Origin: Verrucomicrobiia bacterium
GTDB taxonomy: Bacteria > Verrucomicrobiota > Verrucomicrobiia > Verrucomicrobiales > Akkermansiaceae
Assembly (NCBI GenBank): GCA_947460915.1
Contig: CANHKJ010000173.1
Coordinates: 1-6,792 of the forward strand
Reading direction: 5' to 3'
DNA length: 6,792 nt
A program made the position numbers and the translations under genes. The notes under the pieces were generated by a model. The model was not told the origin of the DNA. It worked only from the letters and a program-made list of their open reading frames with translations, and did no database searches. Shown piece by piece: positions 1 through 6,059 of the stretch (position 1 is the first letter of the stretch; each line of letters opens with the position of its first letter).

Positions 1-3000
1 CCGAAATCTGCTGGACGCAATGCACGGGATCCTGACTTCAGTGGTTCGTTCAGCCCCGCGGTCTCAATCGCCGACTGCACGGCGCCCATCAACTGCTGAT
101 CGCCACTACCTGTGAGTCTGCGATTCAGGAAATCTGCCATCGAGAGAAACGGTCCGCGCGTTTTGACTTCTTGTACCATCGCTGTGGCAAGATCGTCGAT
201 TTGCTTGTCATCAAGAGCGCGAAATCCCGACCATTGTTCAAGCTCGCTGGCCTGCGACATCGGAGCTGCCATACCAGCTGCGAGATGCCCACTGCTACCC
301 ACAGGAGTAAGATCATCTTTCTTAATGGTAGCTCCGTTTCCTCCACTGCGTGCGGCACCTCGGGCTGAAGAGAGAACCGCTTTCCATGCTTCCTTGCGCG
401 TCGAGTTGATATTGAATGTGCCATCCAAAAAGACAAAGGCCGCGAGACGAACCAGCGCATCTTCCTGCAAGCGTGCTCCGCTAAGCAAGCGCTCGCGTGC
501 CACGGTCCAGTCCGCTGCAGGTATGACCCGCGTATTGAGCAATCGCGATTTCTCATCGCTCGCACTTTTCTCAAAAAAATCAGTAAGCACTGCCGCAGCA
601 CTCCGCGAGTCCGCATATGGGGCACTCTTGGGAATCAGTGAACCATCGTGCAGGCTGGAGCAAAACCAGCGATCAAACAAAGCACTGTTGGCGAGATAGG
701 AGTGATCGAAAAGTGGAACGGTGGCAGCCGTTCTCAAATGATAGGCTCCCGAGCCTACAGCTTGATTCGGTCGAACAAATGGTGAAGCAAAGGAATTCCC
801 AATCGCGCGCTCAACCTGCGGCGCCGCATAGCTCACGGTAGAAAATGCAATGTCGCCAGGTTCAAATTTGTAATTTCCTGTTAGACCGTCCGATTGCAGA
901 ACATCAAGCCCTTTATCGCCCCTCTCAGTGGCCTGAGCAAAACGATCGGAGAAACCATTGGCAATCGCATGAGTAAGAGACATCATCGAGAGAGGCGGTG
1001 CTAGATCAAGCTGACGTGTGGCACAGCGAGTTACTCCCAGATTGATGGAGTGACTGCCACCGAAGCGGCCCTGATCTTTCGAGCTGATATCGAGCAAGGG
1101 TGAAATGTAGGCCAAGGGTAGCGGATCACAGCGCCAGATTTCTTGGGACGTAGTAAACTGATCCGCCGCTAGGGTGCGGAAGGTACGTGAGGTGACGGCG
1201 GAATTTGACAACATGCGCGTAGCACTGGGGAAGGCATCATTGGTATTCGGTGATGACTGTTCCACATTCATGTAATGGCCAAAAATCATGAACGGCTTCG
1301 GCGTTGCGTATTGTGAGACCGTCAACCGTTGACTTGATCGAATCGTAGGAAAATAACGCGTATCGGGGCTATCAAAATTGATCGATGTCGGCACCGAACT
1401 CCCGCCCAAAGCGAGACCACCATTGCCACCAGAAGCAATGCTCCCTGGGGCACGATGCCCGATCCATTTGTTACAATAGGTGCGATTACCACTAGTGGGA
1501 ATTACTAAAGGATCGGGAGAAATCACAAACTCGACCAAATCCGTGGCATTGAGACCAGAGGCTCCAAAGTCCGCAACAATGCCAGCCTGACGCCCCGGCC
1601 CCCAACCCGGTGAGAGATTGACGTTCGGATCACCGGCAAAGCTTGCAGTACTGATCTCTTTGTCGTGACCAAAAATTTTCGATTCACCAGGTTCGAGCGT
1701 ATAGCCGGTCGATACACCTTTTTGCGCCAATCCACCAATGTTACCGCGCAACCATTGAAAGGTCTGATGACCAAATTTATCGGATGATGATGCCCAAGTT
1801 CCTCGATTGAGCGAATAGGTATTTGCTCCCGCCTGTGACTGAGGCAGCGCGACAGTCTGCCCACTTGCATTGGTGATATTCCACTGCACCTTGAATGGCA
1901 CCGAGAGCAACTGCACAGCATAGCTAGCACCAGCGGGGATCTCGACTCTTACGTTATTAGGGTTCCATACTTTCACCAAAGCATCCATCTGCATCTGCAT
2001 GCGGAATTTACCAACCGCAGCAGTATCAGGCTTCGAGACAAACGAAAAAACAAACTGCACCGAGGCAAATACCGGCTTGCTATAGGAAAACCATGGATCA
2101 GAAAGAGCGCGGTGGCGGAAATCGTTCGATGATTTGTTTTCCGCACCACTCTGCGACACAATTTTCGGCACGCTGCCATCCCAACGGACATTGCGATATA
2201 AATTCGAATGAATCCAAAGCTCTTCCATATTGATGCCAGCCTGATCTGAGGGATTGGCAAAGCTCGCGAGAGGATTACTCCCCGCTGTGCGGAAATCTCG
2301 CGCATTGGTAAGCTTGCCCCGCGCTACAGTAAAATCATTGACCGCACCATTCGCTTTGTAGATCGGCAAATTCACCACAGAGCTCCGTGGTTGTTGCGCA
2401 AAGATCGAAAAATCATACTTCAGTTGTCGACGTGTTACATCAATGGGAATGCCCAAGCTCTGTGTAGTCACATCATGAAATAGTTGCGCCGCTTTGCGAT
2501 CTTTCAGCGCCATTGACTCACGGGTAATCAAGCGATCGCGCTCGGGGTCATCGATGGAAAGCTTACCGAGTGATTGCAGCACCTCGGCATTGGCCACTGG
2601 ACTGGCATTTGCTGCGAACAAATGCTCGGCGGACTTGGTAAATGGTGCACGCGTCTCGCCCGAGGTGACATCCGCTTTCATCGATTCATCCCCTACCCAC
2701 CATGCGACATTTCCCGTGCGCGTCCCCACTCCTACAGGTATCGTAGGAGCAGTTACTTTCTCACCTGGTAACTTCGCGGCCTCACCTAACGAACCTTCAT
2801 CAACGAGTGACACCTCACTGACGCCAACTCTCTCCGCAAAGTTCTTATTGCGCAAGTCCTCGCGCTGCGGAGCACTGCTGAGCCACTGCTGAAATACCGG
2901 CTGAGGACGTGTGAGCAAGCCCCTGCTGGCATCCCAAGCATCAAACACACCCACCCAGGCCGCATGCGCAGATTCGGCCGATTGCGACTGAGCAGATGAA

Positions 3001-3269
3001 CTGGTGACACGCCCATCGGGACCTAACATTTTTTGCAAATCTCCCACCGCCAGCATCAATGCCATGCGTGCATTGGACCGCGCTAACTCCCGAGCTTGGC
3101 TTTGGGCGGAAGTCCGCATGTTGACAGCCGAGAGCGAAAGCACGCCCACAGCGACCATCGTCAACAATACGAGCAAACTAATCGTAATGATCAGCGTAAA
3201 GCCGCGGCGACAATGGACTGAGGAAAATTGTGCTCGAAAATACAATTTCGGCGAGAAGAATGGTTTCAT
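1..3269 (-). CDS. Giant prepilin-like protein, probable Verru_Chthon cassette protein A family (3' end off window)
   Basis: The frame is open with no stop from the ATG at 3269 to the left edge, giving 1089 visible codons; the C-terminus is missing. The start is well fixed because an in-frame TAA lies two codons upstream (3278-3276). Residues 1-22 form a basic leader ending in RR, followed by G23-F24-T-L, a type IV prepilin peptidase-type site, and a hydrophobic helix at about 24-49. The residue equivalent to pilin Glu5 is Ile28, so the usual glutamate is absent, as in PilX/GspK-type proteins. The helix leads into a region rich in Ala, Ser and Arg (about 50-80, ending LQKMLGPDG), then a long mixed region without recognised domains. 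Near the visible end are a FNINST motif (952-957) and a GPFLSMADFLNRRL segment (1039-1052), both reminiscent of the GspK C-terminal region. From memory this matches large verrucomicrobial 'Verru_Chthon cassette protein A' proteins, proposed to belong to a pilin-like export or surface system. Function is unproven. The likely location is inner membrane with a large periplasmic or extracellular domain. The family name is the less certain part; the prepilin-like N-terminus is clear. Confidence 0.82.
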   Translation of the reverse strand, partial: MKPFFSPKLYFRAQFSSVHCRRGFTLIITISLLVLLTMVAVGVLSLSAVNMRTSAQSQARELARSNARMALMLAVGDLQKMLGPDGRVTSSSAQSQSAESAHAAWVGVFDAWDASRGLLTRPQPVFQQWLSSAPQREDLRNKNFAERVGVSEVSLVDEGSLGEAAKLPGEKVTAPTIPVGVGTRTGNVAWWVGDESMKADVTSGETRAPFTKSAEHLFAANASPVANAEVLQSLGKLSIDDPERDRLITRESMALKDRKAAQLFHDVTTQSLGIPIDVTRRQLKYDFSIFAQQPRSSVVNLPIYKANGAVNDFTVARGKLTNARDFRTAGSNPLASFANPSDQAGINMEELWIHSNLYRNVRWDGSVPKIVSQSGAENKSSNDFRHRALSDPWFSYSKPVFASVQFVFSFVSKPDTAAVGKFRMQMQMDALVKVWNPNNVRVEIPAGASYAVQLLSVPFKVQWNITNASGQTVALPQSQAGANTYSLNRGTWASSSDKFGHQTFQWLRGNIGGLAQKGVSTGYTLEPGESKIFGHDKEISTASFAGDPNVNLSPGWGPGRQAGIVADFGASGLNATDLVEFVISPDPLVIPTSGNRTYCNKWIGHRAPGSIASGGNGGLALGGSSVPTSINFDSPDTRYFPTIRSSQRLTVSQYATPKPFMIFGHYMNVEQSSPNTNDAFPSATRMLSNSAVTSRTFRTLAADQFTTSQEIWRCDPLPLAYISPLLDISSKDQGRFGGSHSINLGVTRCATRQLDLAPPLSMMSLTHAIANGFSDRFAQATERGDKGLDVLQSDGLTGNYKFEPGDIAFSTVSYAAPQVERAIGNSFASPFVRPNQAVGSGAYHLRTAATVPLFDHSYLANSALFDRWFCSSLHDGSLIPKSAPYADSRSAAAVLTDFFEKSASDEKSRLLNTRVIPAADWTVARERLLSGARLQEDALVRLAAFVFLDGTFNINSTRKEAWKAVLSSARGAARSGGNGATIKKDDLTPVGSSGHLAAGMAAPMSQASELEQWSGFRALDDKQIDDLATAMVQEVKTRGPFLSMADFLNRRLTGSGDQQLMGAVQSAIETAGLNEPLKSGSRALRPADF

Positions 3270-3319
3270 AGGGTTTTATGGGTCGCGATAAGTTTACACT
3301 GTGAATACAACCAGTCCAC

Positions 3320-3345
3320 AAAAAATAGCGTGATTTTTCATCACG
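3320..3345 (-). terminator. Candidate rho-independent terminator after the methyltransferase gene
   Basis: Read on the minus strand, CGTGAT, a five-base loop GAAAA and ATCACG form a 6-bp perfect stem (3345-3329). Three bases (CTA) later comes a run of six T (3325-3320). It begins 39 bases after the methyltransferase stop, so it is well placed to end the BON/coiled-coil/methyltransferase operon before the giant pilin-like gene. The stem is short and only half G/C, and the T-run is offset from it, so termination may be weak or conditional. Confidence 0.45.
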
Positions 3346-3357
3346 GAAATACGTGAT
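3329..3357. repeat. Three alternating hexamers CGTGAT / ATCACG / CGTGAT
   Basis: On the plus strand CGTGAT occurs at 3329-3334, its reverse complement ATCACG at 3340-3345, and CGTGAT again at 3352-3357. The spacers are 5 and 6 bases. The middle copy can pair with either neighbour but not with both. The array sits between the methyltransferase stop and the start of the giant pilin-like gene. It could be a terminator/antiterminator pair or a multi-site operator; the sequence alone does not decide. Confidence 0.6.
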
Positions 3358-3384
3358 ACAGTGCTGCAAAAAGCTAACGATGCT

Positions 3385-3999
3385 TCAATCCAATCGCCGC
3401 AAACTCAGCGCGCGCTCTTCCCCTTCTCTTCCAGGAAAGGTGCGGTGATCGTATGGTAGCGACTCGATTTGGAAGTGCTCTCCAAAGAGTCTTTGAAGCT
3501 CCGGAAGCATGCAGTTCCAAGGCGGGCCTTGGCCATCATCATCGCGAATGTCGGTAAAAAATACGCCGACGAGCATCGCCCCCGGTTCTAAAAGTGCCGC
3601 CACGGTAGCTGCGTAGCTTTCGCGCAGACTGGGTGGAATCGCACAAAAACATGTATGCTCCCACACTAAGGAAATGTTTTGCCCCTCGAATTCGGCAGCA
3701 CTGCGCCAGCTGGCATGATCAAAAAAATCCGCGAGAATTACGCTTACGTTCGGCAAATCAGCACAGTTTTTCTGCGCATCTTCTACGGCCGATGCGGCGA
3801 GATCAATGCCGAGCACGCGGTGTTGCGGGAACATCATCGCCCAAGCCCGAAGATCCCAACCACGACCACAACCCGGCACTACGATCACACCTGGCGAAAG
3901 TTCTAGGCCACGCCAGATCTCAATCATCGGATGCGGCAGACCTTTATCCCATGGCGTATCCGCCTGCTGATAACGATTTTCCCAATCTACAGAGCTCAT
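3385..3999 (-). CDS. TPMT-family SAM-dependent methyltransferase
   Basis: A 204-residue soluble protein, normal in size for bacterial thiopurine S-methyltransferase-family (TPMT) enzymes, which transfer a methyl group from S-adenosylmethionine to thiol-like or other small acceptors. The family-typical N-terminus WENRYQQADTPWDKG spans residues 6-20. The SAM-binding glycine-rich motif VPGCGRGWDL is at 41-50, and an acidic residue after the second strand (GID, D66) probably binds the ribose. A TPMT-like signature EHTCFCAIPP lies at 114-123. The ATG at 3999 is chosen because it gives the conserved start MSSVDWENRY and overlaps the previous gene's TGA by four bases (ATGA), a common translational-coupling arrangement. 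The frame is open 12 codons further upstream, but those would lie inside the preceding gene and add an atypical basic extension. The acceptor substrate cannot be predicted from sequence; the name reflects the fold family and does not imply thiopurine metabolism. Confidence 0.88.
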   Translation of the reverse strand: MSSVDWENRYQQADTPWDKGLPHPMIEIWRGLELSPGVIVVPGCGRGWDLRAWAMMFPQHRVLGIDLAASAVEDAQKNCADLPNVSVILADFFDHASWRSAAEFEGQNISLVWEHTCFCAIPPSLRESYAATVAALLEPGAMLVGVFFTDIRDDDGQGPPWNCMLPELQRLFGEHFQIESLPYDHRTFPGREGEERALSLRRLD

Positions 4000-4937
4000 A
4001 AAATTTCTTTTTCGCCATCGAGTTGATCCTGCCACTCGCGCTCGGCGGCTGCCTTTTCAGCAGTGATGCGTTCCGCCTCCGCCTTAGCAAGAGCGGCTTT
4101 CTCAGCGGCAACACGGATCGCATCTTCCCGAATGGCAGCTTCCTTTAAGGCTGTTTCTTTTTCTGCATTCAAGCGCTCCACTTCAGCTTTCGCCTTAAGA
4201 ACCGAGGGGGAATCTCCAGCAGGTTTGGCGGAAATACTAGCGGCAAAGGCTGGCCCTGCGATCACAGCTGCAGTGGCGGACACTTCGGCCTGCTTGGCGA
4301 GCTTGGCTTTGAGGCTTTCGATTTCATCCGTGAGCGATGCCTCGCGTTTGCGAGATTCGCCAGCGAAACGTGTGGCATTCGCCGCCATCTCACGCGCGCG
4401 TTCTAGATCGGCACGCAGATCCGCGCTATCATCAGTGGAACTCTGATAGCGTTGCAACTGCTCACGAGCCTGCGAGAGTTCGTTCTCTAACGAAAAGGTG
4501 CGATCCTTCTGTTCTTTCACATCGACGTTCAGCTTCGCATTCAACCCACTGATGGTTTCCTGAGCTTTTTTCAAGTCCGCTTTGAGTGCAGCCATGCGCT
4601 GCTTCTCTTGTGCGAGCTCGGCAGAATCTGCGCAAATTTTCGCCTCTGATACTACCATCTCTGATTTGCTGACAGCCTTACCTTGCAAGGAATCAATTTC
4701 TTGCTTGAGGGTCGCATTCAGCGCTTCTGCTTGCTTGAGTTTTCCCTGCAATTTCCTCGTGCGAGTCGCATCGTCAGCTGATGGTTTAGTCTGGGTCGGC
4801 GCGGCAACAGCTTGCTCGGTGTGACCGTGGCATTTGCCGATCTTGCAACGCAGGTACCAGCCGATGAAGCCGCCGATGAGTGCGCAGACCGCCACGTAGG
4901 GCAGCAGCATGATAATGAAGTAGATAGATCCTGGCAT
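3996..4937 (-). CDS. Single-pass membrane protein with long coiled coil, unknown function
   Basis: A 313-residue protein starting at ATG 4937. Residues about 6-28 form one hydrophobic helix, followed by R30, K32 and K35, while the short N-terminus has no charge. By the positive-inside rule this predicts N-out/C-in, so the body would be cytoplasmic. Just after the helix is a small cluster of C31, C36, H37 and H39. Residues about 60-215 are rich in Lys, Glu, Gln, Ala and Leu with heptad-like spacing, indicating coiled coil. An Ala-rich, low-charge break follows at about 218-245, then a second helical stretch of Ala/Glu/Lys repeats (about 247-305, with variants of AEKAA and AEAER). No enzymatic motif is visible. 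It lies 54 bases after the BON gene and overlaps the methyltransferase start by four bases, so it is the middle gene of a likely operon. A structural or scaffold role is inferred only from composition. Confidence 0.85.
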   Translation of the reverse strand: MPGSIYFIIMLLPYVAVCALIGGFIGWYLRCKIGKCHGHTEQAVAAPTQTKPSADDATRTRKLQGKLKQAEALNATLKQEIDSLQGKAVSKSEMVVSEAKICADSAELAQEKQRMAALKADLKKAQETISGLNAKLNVDVKEQKDRTFSLENELSQAREQLQRYQSSTDDSADLRADLERAREMAANATRFAGESRKREASLTDEIESLKAKLAKQAEVSATAAVIAGPAFAASISAKPAGDSPSVLKAKAEVERLNAEKETALKEAAIREDAIRVAAEKAALAKAEAERITAEKAAAEREWQDQLDGEKEIL

Positions 4938-4957
4938 AGTAGTGATTTTGTTTGGAG

Positions 4958-4981
4958 TGAGTAAAAATTATTTGAGTAAAA
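4958..4981. repeat. Short direct repeat TGAGTAAAA x2 in the BON/coiled-coil gap
   Basis: The nonamer TGAGTAAAA occurs at 4958-4966 and 4973-4981, 15 bases apart start to start, inside the 54-base gap between two genes of the likely operon. On the coding strand it reads TTTTACTCA. It is AT-rich, has no clear Shine-Dalgarno character, and may be incidental. Confidence 0.35.
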
Positions 4982-4991
4982 CGTAAACGTG

Positions 4992-5792
4992 TCAGTTGAG
5001 GGCTTTTCCTGCGTCCTTATTGTCCGGAGATATCGGTTCATCAGGAACAGCTCCGCGAGAAATGTGCATGGTGCGCAAATTGTGTAGTGCCAATGACACT
5101 TGTTTTTCAGAAACATGGGCATCGGCTAAATAGGTAGCAATCTCGGCATCTGTCGCCTCGGGGCCATAGACTTTCCACTCGCCATCTACACGCGATACCA
5201 CAATCGCTCGCGCCGCTAAATCAGCTTTGCCTTCGAGCAGCTTTTTGAAGTCAGGCAGTGCGGCAAGGGTTTTATCCCAATCACTGGCTGGCAACGATTT
5301 TTCATCTAACAAAATCTGATTTGCCCGCGACTTCGCTTTCTCATCTGCCGCAGGGATTTGTTGGTCGAGCGCCGTCATCAATGCCGTGCGCTGATTCGGC
5401 TCTTTCAGCACTCCCTCGATGCGTTTTTCCGTGCCGAAGACGGAGGCAATCAACCAAGGACGCTGGCGAAGCGGCACGTTGACTTCGATGTCATTGCGCA
5501 CATCGATCACAGGATTGCGCTCGGGCTGAACATCGGGCGTGCGAACCTCATTGCGAATCAGAGTCTCAGCAGCAGCTTTGTCTTCATCGCTCGCAACCTG
5601 ACCGCTGAGCGTCACCACTTGGCCAGATACTGCATGACGCACCTTATCAAAAGCACCATCATGCTTCGGATCGCTCAAACTCGTGCCCACCGCCTTGCTG
5701 ATGGCATCCTGCGTAGATCCCAGAAACAAAAAGATGCCGATCCCCCACAACAAGAGCACCAAAAGCAAATTCCAAAAAAAGTATTTATTCAC
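4992..5792 (-). CDS. Membrane-anchored BON-domain protein
   Basis: A 266-residue protein. The start is a GTG at 5792-5790; an in-frame TGA lies four codons upstream with only TGG and TGC between, so no earlier start is possible. Residues 5-25 form a hydrophobic helix after a short Lys-containing N-terminus, predicting N-in/C-out and a periplasmic body; it could be a membrane anchor or an uncleaved signal. Residues about 46-106 look like a BON domain (VVTLSGQVASDEDKAAAETL, with the characteristic hydrophobic-SG-hydrophobic turn and the following helix). BON domains are associated with binding membranes or envelope partners, as in OsmY and the mycobacterial ArfA/OmpATb protein. A second, weaker BON-like unit may lie at about 115-145 (RIEGVLKE followed by a helix). 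The remainder to 266 has no recognised domain, and no OmpA domain is present. It is the first gene of a likely operon with the coiled-coil and methyltransferase genes. The role is inferred to be in the envelope. Confidence 0.8.
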   Translation of the reverse strand: MNKYFFWNLLLVLLLWGIGIFLFLGSTQDAISKAVGTSLSDPKHDGAFDKVRHAVSGQVVTLSGQVASDEDKAAAETLIRNEVRTPDVQPERNPVIDVRNDIEVNVPLRQRPWLIASVFGTEKRIEGVLKEPNQRTALMTALDQQIPAADEKAKSRANQILLDEKSLPASDWDKTLAALPDFKKLLEGKADLAARAIVVSRVDGEWKVYGPEATDAEIATYLADAHVSEKQVSLALHNLRTMHISRGAVPDEPISPDNKDAGKALN

Positions 5793-5800
5793 GCACCATT

Positions 5801-5829
5801 TTCATGTCAGAGGGGTGGAATCGTGTCAA
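5801..5829 (-). promoter_or_regulatory. Weak sigma70-like promoter candidate for the BON operon
   Basis: A perfect TTGACA -35 hexamer is read on the minus strand at 5829-5824. With a 17-base spacer the -10 position (5806-5801) reads CATGAA, a poor match to TATAAT. If used, transcription would start within a few bases of the GTG at 5792, giving an almost leaderless mRNA, which would fit the lack of a clear ribosome binding site. Confidence 0.22.
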
Positions 5830-5885
5830 TGATTTTTGCAATGAGTCGTTTAGGCCCATCTCACGCGGCTTTACCAGAAAGACCT

Positions 5886-5970
5886 AGGAACCACGAAAAG
5901 CACTGGTCTCGTAGCGCAAGAAAATGGAAACATTCAACATTTCGTGTGCTTCGTGTTTTTCGTGGTTCCT
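5886..5970. repeat. Long inverted repeat made of CACGAA/TTCGTG units
   Basis: The left arm at 5886-5903 (AGGAACCACGAAAAGCAC) and right arm at 5953-5970 are reverse complements over 18 bases with one mismatch; the outer 14 bases are perfect. The interior is 49 bases. The transcript could fold into a long stem, and the one mismatch would be a G-U pair if the plus strand is transcribed. The element is in the non-coding gap between the EEP gene and the BON operon. From memory, CACGAA-rich intergenic repeats of this kind are common in planctomycete and verrucomicrobial genomes; whether they are mobile, regulatory or terminator-like is unclear to me. Confidence 0.75.
5941..5964. repeat. TTCGTG tandem units with 9-base period
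   Basis: TTCGTG begins at 5941, 5950 and 5959, an exact 9-base period with variable three-base separators (TGC, TTT). The last two units form part of the right arm of the larger inverted repeat; the opposite arm carries only one matching CACGAA unit. This asymmetry suggests unit expansion on one side. Confidence 0.7.
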
Positions 5971-6014
5971 CAATCGCTCTGAATGCAGTATGATACCATG
6001 TATTGTTATTCTAT

Positions 6015-6035
6015 GGATTGTCTCGAGACAGATCC
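6015..6035. repeat. 12-bp perfect palindrome TGTCTCGAGACA with extended stem
   Basis: TGTCTCGAGACA at 6019-6030 is a perfect palindrome. GGAT before it and ATCC after it extend the pairing by four more bases, with one bulged G at 6031. It lies 25 bases past the EEP stop codon, where a terminator would be expected, but no T-run follows on either strand. It may be a weak or factor-assisted 3'-end hairpin of the EEP transcript or a protein-binding site. Confidence 0.4.
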
Positions 6036-6059
6036 AAAACAAGAGCTTGCCTGGCGTGA

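Noticed and set aside
125..625. Minus-strand frame in another register inside the giant gene (also 1523-1930, 1973-2305 and 2786-3016)
   Set aside because: All are out of register with the continuous 1089-codon frame. They raised the possibility of frameshifts, but the main frame has no stop anywhere, so no break is needed.
112..699. Plus-strand open frame of 195 codons
   Set aside because: It lies entirely antisense to the giant pilin-like gene, has no recognisable domain, and the minus-strand frame there encodes family-typical sequence (FNINST, GPFLSMADFLNRRL).
3178..3369. 63-codon minus-strand frame overlapping the 5' end of the giant gene
   Set aside because: Its end overlaps the prepilin leader region in another register, its sequence resembles nothing known to me, and it would read through the hexamer array and candidate terminator.
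4063..4446. Plus-strand Ala/Ser-rich frame
   Set aside because: It is the antisense shadow of the Ala/Glu/Lys-rich coiled-coil gene; such repetitive codon composition leaves long open antisense frames.
4981..4995. ACGT-TT-ACGT inverted repeat just after the BON stop as a terminator
   Set aside because: The stem is too short to be stable and the following gene appears to belong to the same operon.
5941..5964. Possible CRISPR or iteron array
   Set aside because: The units are only 6 bases with three-base separators and three copies, without spacers of CRISPR length and without replication genes nearby.
5358..5993. Plus-strand frame of 211 codons across the BON gene start and the intergenic gap
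   Set aside because: It is antisense to the BON gene and then runs through the TTCGTG repeat (VLRVFRGSS-type sequence), a known style of spurious call.
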